NCBI RefSeq assembly: GCF_031177825.1
Contig: NZ_JAPSKE010000012.1
Span: 95,987-159,986, forward strand
DNA: 64,000 nt
DNA from: Paenibacillus sp.
GTDB taxonomy: Bacteria; Bacillota; Bacilli; Paenibacillales; YIM-B00363
Direction of reading: 5' to 3'
Part shown: positions 27,445-37,140 of the stretch, one piece after another
How positions within the stretch are numbered: the stretch's first letter is position 1
How the letters are laid out: every line of letters begins with the position of its first letter
The notes under the pieces: model-generated
Told to the model about the DNA's origin: nothing
Database searches by the model: none
The model's input: the letters and a program-made list of their open reading frames with translations, nothing else
Made by a program: the position numbers and the translations under genes

Positions 27445-29464
27445 GGAAGGTCACCTCCCGATAAATCTGCTGAATAAAGTCGTACAAGTTCACGCCGAGC
27501 CCGACGAGAATCGTGACGAAAATCCAGATGACGCCGATCGTAAACAATGTAATCCCGATATTTTTGACCGTTTCCGTAAACTCGAAATTATGCGTCACTT
27601 GCGTCATGACGAAAAACAGCAGACCGATCCAAACCCACATCGCTTGTTTGCTGACGTCGTATACGATCCACTCCTCGAATACGAGCACGTTGGACAGGAG
27701 CGTGATCGGAATCGTCATGACCGCATAGGGGACGAACGCGACGGCGCTGGCCTGCACGACTTCCCGGAAGCGTCCCTCGCCGCCTTTGACGGAGCTGACC
27801 AAATAATTGGCGACCACCCAGGTCAGCCACGGCACGAGCAGCAGGCCGACGGACAACGGAAGATTGACCTTATCCGCGTCGTAGGGAGAGGCGATGAGGC
27901 TGGATCCGAAAATCGAGTACAGATGGACGCCGACGACCGCCGCCAGAATCGTCGCCGTCGTCGCCCACGACAAGTTCCGTTCCTTCAACCGGTAAAACCC
28001 TTCGTACGGGTGAAACACGGCGAACCCTACGTCCCTGATTTCCGAACCGTATCGCAGCGCCAACGGGGGCCACGCGCGCTTGACGGCATAAGCTCTCCCC
28101 TTGCGGAACAGGAACGCGCCCCCCCATACGGCCGCCGCCAGCAGGAGAAGCGTCCAACCGAAGTAACGCTGGATCCACTCATAGCGTACGTACCAGAACG
28201 CATCCGAATAGTTCGCCGCGTCCCGCGCCTCTTTAAAATAACCGACGGCCGCGGCATACTTTCCTTCGCTGAGCTCGCTCTTGCCGAGTCCGGTGAAGGC
28301 GAAGTCCATCATTCCGTTATGCCGCATCACTTCTTCCCAATACGGCTTGCTCTTCTCGTACTCCCCCGCGAAATACAATTCGTTCGCCTTCAGGAACGTC
28401 TCGCCGAAGTCCGTTCTTTGGTATACTTGGACCGCATGCTGGGAGCTGTCCGCCACCCACACCTCGTCGGCGTCGCTGACGGCGATGCTGGCGGGAAAGC
28501 TCATGACGCCTTGCTGACGCGCCGTCTCGTCTTTGACGCCGAAGAAAATCATCTGGAACCCCGTCGGATCGTAGATGCCGACTTCGCCGAAGCGGAGGCT
28601 TAACGTATACATAAACCCTTGCGAATCCGTCACCGTGTCGACCAACTGATGGTCGAATTCCTTATTGCGGAATGCGTCGGCCCCGCCCGCGTTCAGCTTG
28701 CGGATTTGCCCGTCGCTGAGCCGCCCCGAGCTGGTCACCAGGAGGAAGCCGTCTTCCGTCAGCGAGACGTTGCCGATCGTATTCGGCCGGATCGCGGCTT
28801 CCTTGGCCAGCTGCTCCTTGGACAAGATCGTCCGCTTCAATCGGTCGAGCCAAGACAGCTTCGCCTTGTTCGCGCCGAAGAAGCCGGTGAATTGTCCCTC
28901 CGGGTTCATCCGAAACAACCCTTGATACGAATCCTTCACGACGATGTACATGACCCCGCGCCGGTCGACGACCAGCTTGGTCGGGACGAAATGGTACTCT
29001 TCGTAAAGCAATTCGGACTCGGGCTTCTCGAAGACGCGGAGCGGCCGGCCGTCCGCTCCGTATTTCACGATCGTCCGGCCCCCCGTATTGGCGACGTAGA
29101 TCGTGCCGTCGTCCGCGACGTACACGCCTTCCGGACCTTTCAGCTTCCCCGGACCTTCTTCGGTGCCGATGCTCCGGACATAGTCCCCTTCGCGGTCCAA
29201 TTGAACGATGCGGTCATTGCCCGTATCGGCGATATATACGCTGCCGTCTCGCGCGATAAACAGATCGCTCGGCGATTGAAGCGGCGTTTCCCAATCCGAC
29301 CCGTCCACGACTTCCTTCGGGACGTAGATCGGTTGGATCGCCGACATGCGTCCGGTTTGGCGATCGACGAACCAAGTATCGTACGGAAGCCGGGCGGAAA
29401 CGACGGCCGGCGCGAGCATGCATAACAAGCATATGGCTGCCAAAATTTTAGCGGATCGACGCAT
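27437..29464 (-). CDS. NHL-propeller / YIP1-like membrane protein
   Basis: The 675-residue protein has a signal peptide (KILAAICLLCMLAPAVVSA), an extracellular NHL propeller (about 60-360: 'LQSPSDLFIARDGSVYIADTGNDRIVQL' and 'LKGPEGVYVADDGTIYVANTGG'), a TPR-like pair of helices ('YFAGEYEKSKPYWEEVMRHN', 'LSEGKYAAAVGYFKEARD'), a membrane helix near 425 and a five-helix YIP1-type C-terminal domain. It lies between two permease pairs, so it may organise or gate the transporter, or sense the sugar. Family function is not established. The ATG at 29464 has AAGGGGGG upstream. Confidence 0.82.
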   Translation of the reverse strand: MRRSAKILAAICLLCMLAPAVVSARLPYDTWFVDRQTGRMSAIQPIYVPKEVVDGSDWETPLQSPSDLFIARDGSVYIADTGNDRIVQLDREGDYVRSIGTEEGPGKLKGPEGVYVADDGTIYVANTGGRTIVKYGADGRPLRVFEKPESELLYEEYHFVPTKLVVDRRGVMYIVVKDSYQGLFRMNPEGQFTGFFGANKAKLSWLDRLKRTILSKEQLAKEAAIRPNTIGNVSLTEDGFLLVTSSGRLSDGQIRKLNAGGADAFRNKEFDHQLVDTVTDSQGFMYTLSLRFGEVGIYDPTGFQMIFFGVKDETARQQGVMSFPASIAVSDADEVWVADSSQHAVQVYQRTDFGETFLKANELYFAGEYEKSKPYWEEVMRHNGMMDFAFTGLGKSELSEGKYAAAVGYFKEARDAANYSDAFWYVRYEWIQRYFGWTLLLLAAAVWGGAFLFRKGRAYAVKRAWPPLALRYGSEIRDVGFAVFHPYEGFYRLKERNLSWATTATILAAVVGVHLYSIFGSSLIASPYDADKVNLPLSVGLLLVPWLTWVVANYLVSSVKGGEGRFREVVQASAVAFVPYAVMTIPITLLSNVLVFEEWIVYDVSKQAMWVWIGLLFFVMTQVTHNFEFTETVKNIGITLFTIGVIWIFVTILVGLGVNLYDFIQQIYREVTFLA

Positions 29465-29490
29465 CTGCGGCCCCCCTTGTCTCCTCCATC

Positions 29491-30342
29491 TTATTTCACG
29501 CCCGAATGAAGCATCGTCTGGATCATCTTCCGCTGGAACAACAGGAACAACAACAGGTTCGGGAGAAACATCAGCAGGCTGATGGCCGCGCCGACGCTTG
29601 CCGCCGCGACGCCGGGAATATTGATCGTGAATGAAGTCATATAGAAGGCCATCGTCTTGAGCGTATCCTTCGTCGTGTAATACGTCGACGTCGTTACGTC
29701 CATAAACACGAGCTGGAACGTAATGATACAGATCGTAGCGACGGCCGGCGCCGTCAACGGAATCACGATTCTAGTAAACATGTACATATCCGTCGCTCCG
29801 TCGAGTTTGGCCGCCTCCAACAAGGCGTCCGGAATTTGATCGATGAACTGCTTCATTAGAAACACGGCGACCGGCGAAGCGACGAAGGGCAATATATGCG
29901 CCCAATACGTGTCTTTAAGCCCCAACCCGCTGACGACCAGGTACCGAGGAATGAGCACCATCTCGGGAACGAACATGAGCGATATCATCACCGTCGCCAT
30001 AATGACCGACTTGAAGTGGAACCGGTGCTTCGACAAGACGTACCCGGCCATCGTGCTGACCAGAACGACGGCGGCGAGCGTAGAGACCGCCACGACGACG
30101 CTGTTGAATAAGTATCGGGTGAACGGGACCGCGCCGGCGGCGGCCTGCAAAAACAAATGGTCGAAATTTTGCATGGTCGGCTGCCGAACGAAGATCGGCG
30201 GCGGAAATAAGTAGAGCTCGTTCAACGGCTTGAACGCGTTATTGAACAGAAAGACGATCGGGATGAACATAAACAAGCCGATCGCGGTCAGAACGAAGAG
30301 CAGCAGCCATTGGGCAAAGGTCACCTTCCGGAGGGAGCGCAT
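29491..30342 (-). CDS. ABC sugar permease, MalG type (first pair)
   Basis: The 283-residue protein has six predicted helices and the EAA loop 'LEAAKLDGATDMYMFTRIVIPLTAP'. Its N-terminus (residues 1-12) is short, unlike the second-pair homologue. The ATG overlaps the partner's TAA by one base (TAATG), so the pair is coupled. Confidence 0.92.
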   Translation of the reverse strand: MRSLRKVTFAQWLLLFVLTAIGLFMFIPIVFLFNNAFKPLNELYLFPPPIFVRQPTMQNFDHLFLQAAAGAVPFTRYLFNSVVVAVSTLAAVVLVSTMAGYVLSKHRFHFKSVIMATVMISLMFVPEMVLIPRYLVVSGLGLKDTYWAHILPFVASPVAVFLMKQFIDQIPDALLEAAKLDGATDMYMFTRIVIPLTAPAVATICIITFQLVFMDVTTSTYYTTKDTLKTMAFYMTSFTINIPGVAAASVGAAISLLMFLPNLLLFLLFQRKMIQTMLHSGVK

Positions 30343-31334
30343 TATTCATCCTCCTTCGTTCGGAACAGCTTGTAACTGAGTCGCATCAGTCCGTACCCCA
30401 TCAGCAGCAGCAGGACCGACAATGCGGAAGCGTATCCCCATTCGTATCGGAGGAACGCGTAATCTTCGATATGGTTGTTAATGAGATGCCCCGCGTAATT
30501 CGGGGTGACGACGACGCCGGTCAGCAACGTAGTGACCTCGCCCGCCTTCAGCGTATTCACGATCGACATGACCGCCCCGAACAGCATCTGCGGCTTCATG
30601 GAAGGAATCGTGATGTAATACACTTCTTGCAAGCTGTTCTTGATGCCGTCGATTCTGCCCGCTTCGTACAATTCCGTGTTCACGGTTTGCAATCCGCCCA
30701 GCATGGCCAAGAACCCGATGCCCATACTCGTCCATAAGGTAATAATGATGACGACCCACATGAGGGTTTTCGGATCTTGCAGCCAAAGCACCGGCGATTC
30801 GATCATGCCGAAGCGCAACAAGAGATTGTTCAAGTACCCGACGCGGTCGCCGCTGAACGTCGAAACCCAAATGACGGATAACCCGACTCCGACGGCCATC
30901 GAAGGCGCGTACAACGCTAACGTGAAGAAATCCCGAATCGCCCTTGGCAGCTGGTGAATCAACCAGGCGAAGAAGAATGCCAGCGCATAGCCGCCCGGTC
31001 CGACGATGACCGCGAATTTCAACGTATTGGGCAGCGTGTGCTTCATGAACACGAAATCCTGCGTCAGCATCGCGATGAAATGGCTGATGCCGACGAATCT
31101 CGGAAATCCGATCCCGTTGAAGGTGGTCATGCTCAGGAAGATCGCCATAAGCACCGGGACGACGATGAAGACGGAGAAGAGAATCAGGAACGGCGCCAAA
31201 AACAAATAAGATAGCCGATCCCGCCAACATTGTTTAGCGAACGAGACGATCCGACGCGCGAACGGGGGCGTTCCCGGCTTCCGGGAAGCCGCCCGCGCGG
31301 AAGCGGCCGTCGGGGAGAGTCGTGTAGGTTCCAT
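30342..31334 (-). CDS. ABC sugar permease, MalF/UgpA type (first pair)
   Basis: The 330-residue protein has a charged 40-residue cytosolic head, six predicted helices ('LSYLFLAPFLILFSVFIVVPVLMAIFLSM' first) and the EAA loop 'YEAGRIDGIKNSLQEVYYITIPSMKPQ'. AAAGGAG precedes the ATG. It lies three bases after the large solute-binding protein and pairs with it and with the next gene. Confidence 0.92.
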   Translation of the reverse strand: MEPTRLSPTAASARAASRKPGTPPFARRIVSFAKQCWRDRLSYLFLAPFLILFSVFIVVPVLMAIFLSMTTFNGIGFPRFVGISHFIAMLTQDFVFMKHTLPNTLKFAVIVGPGGYALAFFFAWLIHQLPRAIRDFFTLALYAPSMAVGVGLSVIWVSTFSGDRVGYLNNLLLRFGMIESPVLWLQDPKTLMWVVIIITLWTSMGIGFLAMLGGLQTVNTELYEAGRIDGIKNSLQEVYYITIPSMKPQMLFGAVMSIVNTLKAGEVTTLLTGVVVTPNYAGHLINNHIEDYAFLRYEWGYASALSVLLLLMGYGLMRLSYKLFRTKEDE

Positions 31335-31337
31335 GGC

Positions 31338-34337
31338 TTACTCCTTTCCGTACGGCTCGTCGTAGGTTTCAATATTCCATCCGTCGCCCGGTTCGATCCC
31401 GAATTCGACCTGCTTCCGGCGCATCTCCCGCATCAAGGACATCTGAGCTTCCTCCAGCGCTTCTCTCGGAGGCTCGCCCTCCAGCAGCGTCCGGTTCCAA
31501 GCGAAATCCATCTCCCGAGGAAGCATATAGTATCCGGGAACGAACGGCATGTTCTTAGCCCATCTCCACTGTTCGGATATCGCGAGCAGCTCTTCCTCCG
31601 TCCAAGGAACCGAGCGCATAGCGTTCAGGTTGGCCGAATGCCAGCGATACTCGACGCCGGCGAACGATTCGATATCGTTCGCATAGCGGGATTGGACGTC
31701 GTCCGACGTCCACCACTCCAGAAATTTCCACGCTTCTTCCTTCCGTTCGCTGGCGCTTAAGATCATGGCGGAGGCGAGGCCTTGCGACGTCCAGCGAACG
31801 ACCGTGCCGTCGGGCGACTCGATGCCCGGAATCGGGAGCATCTTCCACTGGCCCGCCAATTCGGGGGCGGCGACCGTCAGTTGGATATACATCGAGATAT
31901 CCCCTACGCCTACCGGGATGCTGCCGAAGCGGAAATGGTTGAAAAATTCCGGCACGTCTCTCGGCAAGTCGTATTTCGCGAACCAATCCGTCCATTGCTT
32001 GAACGCCGCATACCCTTCCTCGCTGTTCAACGTCGGCCGCAGCCCGTCGGGCGCGTAGAAATCCGCGCCGTGCTGATAATACGGCGTAATGAAGTCGGGC
32101 TTCCGGGACATGAACGTCATCGCGCCTTGATCCAGCGTCGACAGCTTCGGAAACATAAAGCTCATGGCGTTCTCCTGCAGCGTCGGCAGCATGGCGAGCA
32201 CGTCTTCCCACGTGTTCGGCGGCGCCAGTCCGAGTTCTTCCAATATATCCGTCCGCACGAACAACATATTGTACGTTACGGTTTCGGGAAGCGCATACAC
32301 TTTGCCGTCTACCGTGTACGAACGCATCACGCCCGGGGTAAACCGGCCGAATACGTCTTCGAAGTTTTCGAATCTCGTCAAATCCTGGGCCGCGCCGCGC
32401 ATCGCGAAATCGGCGGGAACCTCCATGCCGAACCCTAGCGCTACGTCCGGCTGCTGACCGGCCGCCGCGCTCATCAACAGCACGTTCTGGTTTGCGACCA
32501 AGTTGATGTTGACCGGAATTCCCGTCCTCGGGGTGAACTCTTGGGCGATCATCGACTCGAGCAAGTCCACGTAGTCTCTTCCCCGTTGGACCCAAACCGT
32601 CAACGCCCCCTCTTCTTTCCCGACCCCAGCGTCGTAAGGCTGGAAGAACGAGCGCGCGAAGTTGACGCCGGCGTACCGCACTTTATCCCAGGTGTCCGGC
32701 AATCGGTAATCCGGATCCGCTCCCGGCGCGCGCACGACGAGGAAGTCGAGATGCATCGGTTGATTTTCGATCGTCTTCGTCCACGTATTCAAATTCGTTT
32801 TGATTTCCGCGAACGCGGCTACGTCGTTGGGCAAATTGTCGACGTCGCGAAGCAGCCCGTTCAAGCGGCTGACGGCGTCGTCCAGAGCGGTCGTCGAATC
32901 CGTCGCGCCTTGATACAACCCTTTCAGGTATGCGCTGACGAGCGCGATCTCGTCTCTAACGGCGATCAGCTTCGACTCCATCTCGGGATCGTACTTATCC
33001 ATCTCCCATACTCTGGACGGATCGACGTTCACGACGCCGCCGTATCCGTAATTTCCGGAGATGGCGCGAACCTTCCGCTCGATGTCGCCGATATCGACGC
33101 TCAACCGGTTCAATGCGATAATGACGGGCCGAATCGTCGAATTGTCGACGGTCATCTCCAGCAGATGCTTCCCTTCCGTTAAATAAAACAAGTACGGATT
33201 TCCTTGCTCGTCGGCGAGCGGCGCGATGTCCATGGCGGAATTCGCCGCGAATTCGTATCGAAGCAATTCGCGGAACGGCACGCGGCCGTCGATCTTGATC
33301 GTTCGGTAGACGCTCGCGTTGCCGTTGTACCCGCGGAACGATTTGACGTCGATCGCATATGCGCCGGTCTCCGGCACGTCCACTTCCCATGCGACCGAAT
33401 CGCCGGGATCCTGCCAATTCGTGCCCCCAAGCACGTTGTAGACGATACGACCTTCCGGGTCGGGCGACACATGCGGCTCGCTAATGCTGATCGGCCGCGT
33501 TCTCGTCGACGTCTTGTATGCGAACCGTTCGGCCTCGACTCGGCTATGCCACGCGCTCGACGCGTCGGATTTCGGCAGCTCGGCGGCGTACTCCGAATAG
33601 GACGGAATCGGCTCCGGCGCAGCCAACGCGATTCGATAGATGGACAGGGGCTCCTTCACGCCGACGAACCGGATCGTGTGCTCCCCTTCCGCGAGCGCGA
33701 ACCGAAGCGGCTCCGCCGAAAGGGAATGATCCGAGAGCCGCTTCGTCGTCCACCCCGACACTTCCGTTTGGACCGGCCGGATCTCGTTGGCGATCGCGTT
33801 GCGGTCGTACGGAAACTTGCTGTCCCGCCACATTCGTTCGAACCCGATCCTTCTCGCCTCGCGGAACGGGTATTCGCCGTCGATCTGAACGCCCCGGATC
33901 GCATTCGAATAGCTGCCCGGCAGAGGCGCGTAATCGACGACGATCTCGTACCATCCGTCCTCCGGCGCTTCCACCTTCCATTCCACCCACCCCTTCGAGT
34001 CGTTCCAATCGACGACGTTCGCCCGCTTCGCCTCGTCGTATCGGATTCGAAGGGTCGCCTCCTCCGAGGCGGCCGAATAGTCCGCCGCGAGCACCGCGGA
34101 GGGCGCTCCTTCCGCCTGCGGCATCGATCGAACCGCTTCGCTGCGAATCCATTGGAGGTAAGGGACGGGGCCTTCGTCGTCCGCCGGCGATCCGATCAAG
34201 TCGTACAAGCTCTCTTCGGCGATAACGGGGTACGCGGCCGGCTCGGTCGACGCGAACCGCCAGACGAGCGCCGCCGCGCAAGCGGCCGCCGCCCCCGCGA
34301 CGGCAAGTCGTCTTGCGATCCTCCCGGATTTCTTCAT
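31338..34337 (-). CDS. Solute-binding protein fused to two CBM35-like modules
   Basis: The 999-residue protein has an N-terminal hydrophobic helix (8-27) but no convincing lipobox (Cys20 lies inside the helix), so it is probably an uncleaved anchor. Residues about 75-245 and 270-415 look like CBM6/CBM35-type modules ('EAERFAYKT' opening, 'VAWEVDVPETGAYAIDV', 'EGKHLLEMTVDNSTI'). A helical spacer runs from 415 to 560, and the last 430 residues are an SBP_bac_1 domain ('GALTVWVQRGRDYVDLLESMI', 'VYALPETVTYNMLFVRTDILEELG'). It delivers a glycan product to the first permease pair. The ATG overlaps the ATPase stop as ATGA. Confidence 0.85.
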   Translation of the reverse strand: MKKSGRIARRLAVAGAAAACAAALVWRFASTEPAAYPVIAEESLYDLIGSPADDEGPVPYLQWIRSEAVRSMPQAEGAPSAVLAADYSAASEEATLRIRYDEAKRANVVDWNDSKGWVEWKVEAPEDGWYEIVVDYAPLPGSYSNAIRGVQIDGEYPFREARRIGFERMWRDSKFPYDRNAIANEIRPVQTEVSGWTTKRLSDHSLSAEPLRFALAEGEHTIRFVGVKEPLSIYRIALAAPEPIPSYSEYAAELPKSDASSAWHSRVEAERFAYKTSTRTRPISISEPHVSPDPEGRIVYNVLGGTNWQDPGDSVAWEVDVPETGAYAIDVKSFRGYNGNASVYRTIKIDGRVPFRELLRYEFAANSAMDIAPLADEQGNPYLFYLTEGKHLLEMTVDNSTIRPVIIALNRLSVDIGDIERKVRAISGNYGYGGVVNVDPSRVWEMDKYDPEMESKLIAVRDEIALVSAYLKGLYQGATDSTTALDDAVSRLNGLLRDVDNLPNDVAAFAEIKTNLNTWTKTIENQPMHLDFLVVRAPGADPDYRLPDTWDKVRYAGVNFARSFFQPYDAGVGKEEGALTVWVQRGRDYVDLLESMIAQEFTPRTGIPVNINLVANQNVLLMSAAAGQQPDVALGFGMEVPADFAMRGAAQDLTRFENFEDVFGRFTPGVMRSYTVDGKVYALPETVTYNMLFVRTDILEELGLAPPNTWEDVLAMLPTLQENAMSFMFPKLSTLDQGAMTFMSRKPDFITPYYQHGADFYAPDGLRPTLNSEEGYAAFKQWTDWFAKYDLPRDVPEFFNHFRFGSIPVGVGDISMYIQLTVAAPELAGQWKMLPIPGIESPDGTVVRWTSQGLASAMILSASERKEEAWKFLEWWTSDDVQSRYANDIESFAGVEYRWHSANLNAMRSVPWTEEELLAISEQWRWAKNMPFVPGYYMLPREMDFAWNRTLLEGEPPREALEEAQMSLMREMRRKQVEFGIEPGDGWNIETYDEPYGKE

Positions 34338-35464
34338 GAACGCTCCTCCCGATACGTGAACGCGCGGCCGCTCTCCCGGTCGAAAAATCGAGCCTTATCC
34401 ATCCGGACGGCGATTCGGATCGGGTCTCCCGGACGCGCGGGCGCATGCGGCTCCGTCCGCAGCGTGAACGTATGCTCGCCGACCGTCGCGTACAAATACG
34501 TATCCGAGCCCATCGGCTCCCGCATCTCGACCGTGGCGGCGCCTTGCCAGTCGGGGTACCGTTCGATCGCCCATGACTCGCAGGCGACATGTTCCGGGCG
34601 CACCCCCATGACGACCTGCCGCAAATTCGTCTTCGCCGACTTGATCTCGGGCAGGCGGTTCTCCGGTATTTTCAAATGCAGGCGCTTCGTTTCGAAAAAG
34701 TATTCGCCCCCCGACTCGACGATCGCGCCGTCGATGAAGTTCATCTGCGGCGTGCCGATAAACCCCGCCACGAACAGGTTCGCGGGCTCGTCGTACAACT
34801 GCTGCGGGGGGGCTACCTGCTGAATGTTTCCATCCTTCATGACCACGATGCGCGTCCCCATCGTCATCGCTTCCGTCTGGTCGTGGGTCACGTAGACGAC
34901 CGTCGTCTTCAGCTGGCTGTGCAGCTTGGCGATCTCCATCCGGGTTTGCGTCCGCAGCTTCGCGTCCAGGTTCGACAGCGGTTCGTCCATGAGAAACACC
35001 TTCGGCTCCCGCACGAGCGCGCGGCCCAATGCGACGCGCTGCTTCTGCCCGCCGGACAGCTGGTTCGGCTTCTTCGCGAGGAACGGCGTAATTTCCAGCA
35101 TTCTAGCCGCCCGATTGACGCGAAGCTCGATTTCGTGTTTGGCGACCTTGTGCAGCTGCAAGCCCAAAGCCATATTCTCGTATACCGTCAAGTTCGGGTA
35201 TAACGCGTAATTTTGGAACACCATCGCGATATCCCGGTCCTTAGGGGATACGAAATTCATAAACTTCCCGTCGATGTAGATATCCCCCTTGGACACCTCC
35301 TCCAAGCCGGCAAGCATGCGCAGCGTCGTCGACTTGCCGCAGCCCGAAGGTCCGACCATCACCAGAAACTCCCCGTCCTCGATCTCCAGGTGGAAATCGT
35401 TGACCGACGGCCGAGTCTCGCCTTTATAGAACTTATATACATGATCGAACGCCACGTTCCCCAT
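34334..35464 (-). CDS. ABC sugar-import ATPase, MsmX/UgpC type
   Basis: The 376-residue ATPase has Walker A GPSGCGKST (38-46), the Q-loop VFQNYALYP, the signature LSGGQKQR (136-143), Walker B VFLMDE (156-161) and the switch VTHD, then a C-terminal MalK-like OB/TOBE domain ending 'FDRESGRAFTY'. It is full length. In Bacilli one MsmX-like ATPase can energise several sugar importers, which could explain two permease pairs here. The ATG at 35464 is preceded by GAGGGGGG, and the gene heads the 13-kb chain. Confidence 0.92.
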   Translation of the reverse strand: MGNVAFDHVYKFYKGETRPSVNDFHLEIEDGEFLVMVGPSGCGKSTTLRMLAGLEEVSKGDIYIDGKFMNFVSPKDRDIAMVFQNYALYPNLTVYENMALGLQLHKVAKHEIELRVNRAARMLEITPFLAKKPNQLSGGQKQRVALGRALVREPKVFLMDEPLSNLDAKLRTQTRMEIAKLHSQLKTTVVYVTHDQTEAMTMGTRIVVMKDGNIQQVAPPQQLYDEPANLFVAGFIGTPQMNFIDGAIVESGGEYFFETKRLHLKIPENRLPEIKSAKTNLRQVVMGVRPEHVACESWAIERYPDWQGAATVEMREPMGSDTYLYATVGEHTFTLRTEPHAPARPGDPIRIAVRMDKARFFDRESGRAFTYREERS

Positions 35465-35611
35465 GAGCGGCCCCCCTCGAACGTTGTGATTTGTGAATTT
35501 AATTTATATACGTGAAAGTATAACGCGATTATCCTAAAAATGACAGCGGAATATTCAAAATCGTTGGACGTTTTCGAAATAATATTTTTTAGCATATGTG
35601 AAATATTTTTG

Positions 35612-35640
35612 TTGACTTGAAATTATGACGTGATTAAAAT
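35612..35640 (+). promoter_or_regulatory. Sigma-A promoter of the sugar-binding lipoprotein gene
   Basis: TTGACT at 35612-35617 and TAAAAT at 35635-35640 are exactly 17 bases apart. An A/T-rich stretch just upstream (35575-35610) resembles an UP element and separates this promoter from the divergent ATPase gene, whose own promoter I cannot place with confidence. Confidence 0.78.
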
Positions 35641-35679
35641 CGAGGCAAGAACTTCCAATTACTCACGGCGTCGCGTACA

Positions 35680-35692
35680 GGGAAGCGCTTAC
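35680..35692. promoter_or_regulatory. AAGCGCTT operator-like box (imperfect cre)
   Basis: GGGAAGCGCTTAC lies about 40 bases downstream of the -10 and 25 bases upstream of the start codon. It shares the AAGCGCTT core with the cre-like site at 8647-8662 but misses two consensus positions. A position inside the leader fits roadblock-type catabolite repression. Confidence 0.45.
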
Positions 35693-35716
35693 TATTTTTT
35701 TCGGGGGGGAAATGCG

Positions 35717-37117
35717 TTGAAATTAGGATGGTGGAAGGTTCGAGGCATTATCGCGGTGCTGCTTGCGGTCATGGTTGCGTTGTCCGCATGTTCCGGGGGC
35801 GGAACGAAATCCGGGACGGAAGAGCCGCCGGTCGAGACGCCGCCTGCGACCGGCGAGACGAAGACGCCGCCTGCCGACGAGGCGAAGCCGGAGCCGGAGC
35901 CGGCTCCCGAAGACCGACAGCCCGTCGAGCTGACGATTCACGGCTGGTTTTTCAGCCCGGCGCTGAAGGCGACGATCGCGGCTTTCATGGAAGAGCATCC
36001 TTGGATCACGATCAAAGAGAACACCTCGATCAACCAGGCCGTCATTAACAACATCATCGCCGGCGAGGAGTCCGACCTCGTCATTCTGGACCGCGGATTG
36101 ACGGAATGGGTATCGAACGGCAACGACCTGTTGGAAGACTTAAAGCCTTACATCGCCGTGGACGAAAGAATGCAGAACGCGAAGATGGTCGAAGGCTTGC
36201 TGGAGTCGTTCACGACCGGCGGCAAGACGTATGCCCTCCCGTGGACGGACATCCCGATGTGGATCGCCGTCAACAAAGAGATGCTTAGCAAATATGGCAT
36301 GGAGATGCCCGGCAAAGATTGGACGTACGACGACTTGCTCGAGATGGCGAAGACGGCGACGAACAAGGACGCCAACGACTGGGGCATGTTCGGCCTCGCC
36401 GGCGACATGAACGACATCCGCGCGATCGCCAACGGCAGCGCGGGCAGCGCCCGGTTGCTGAGCGAAGACCGGACCAAGAGCGTAGCGGATTCGCCGGAGG
36501 TGCTGGCCGATCTGCAGTGGTCGCAGGATTTGATCCGCAAGTGGAACGTGCAGCCGAATCCGGAGCAAATCAAGGAGAACGGCTTTAACGCCGATCCGGC
36601 CGTGAACTTCGTCAACGGGAACGTGTTGTTCATCACCGGGGTGGATTGGATCTTGCCGACGCTCCAGCAGGCGACCTTCGAGTGGGACGTTCTGCCGTTC
36701 CCGCGCGGCACGGAGCGGCAAGTCACGCTGCACCAAGTCGGCCCGATGTCGATGGTGAAGGCGTCGAAGCATAAGGAAGAAGCGTTCATGTTCCTCAGCT
36801 ATCTCTTCAGCGAGAAAGCGCAGAAGCTTAGCATCGACAACGGTTCGGGCTCGTGGGTCATCAGTCCGGAGATCGACGCGCATTACGAGCAAACGAGCAT
36901 CTGGAGCGGGAAGGACGTCGAAGCGGTCAAGATGTCCGCGCAGATGTGCTGCTACTGGAACGATATGAACGTGATGGACCTCGGCGATTACGTGAACAAC
37001 GTCAGCGCGAGGATCAGTCGGATTATGACGGAAGGCGGGGACTTCAGCGAGGTGATCCCGTTCGTCGAGGAGTACAATCGGAAAGCGGCGGATACGCGCA
37101 AAGCGTTGGGCTGGTAA
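35717..37117 (+). CDS. Sugar-binding lipoprotein of an ABC importer
   Basis: The 466-residue protein has a lipoprotein signal with LSAC (Cys25), then a Pro/Glu-rich linker (34-70) and an SBP_bac_1 fold ('VELTIHGWFFSPALKATIAAFMEEHPWITIK', 'KTYALPWTDIPMWIAVNKEMLSKYGM'). The TTG at 35717 is chosen because GGGGGGAAAT lies just upstream and it yields a proper signal. A longer frame from 35630 has no site. It has no permease on its own strand, so it probably serves one of the divergent permease pairs, perhaps the second, which lacks a dedicated binding protein. Confidence 0.87.
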   Translation: MKLGWWKVRGIIAVLLAVMVALSACSGGGTKSGTEEPPVETPPATGETKTPPADEAKPEPEPAPEDRQPVELTIHGWFFSPALKATIAAFMEEHPWITIKENTSINQAVINNIIAGEESDLVILDRGLTEWVSNGNDLLEDLKPYIAVDERMQNAKMVEGLLESFTTGGKTYALPWTDIPMWIAVNKEMLSKYGMEMPGKDWTYDDLLEMAKTATNKDANDWGMFGLAGDMNDIRAIANGSAGSARLLSEDRTKSVADSPEVLADLQWSQDLIRKWNVQPNPEQIKENGFNADPAVNFVNGNVLFITGVDWILPTLQQATFEWDVLPFPRGTERQVTLHQVGPMSMVKASKHKEEAFMFLSYLFSEKAQKLSIDNGSGSWVISPEIDAHYEQTSIWSGKDVEAVKMSAQMCCYWNDMNVMDLGDYVNNVSARISRIMTEGGDFSEVIPFVEEYNRKAADTRKALGW

Positions 37118-37140
37118 CCGTCTTTTATCCCGCGTAGGCT

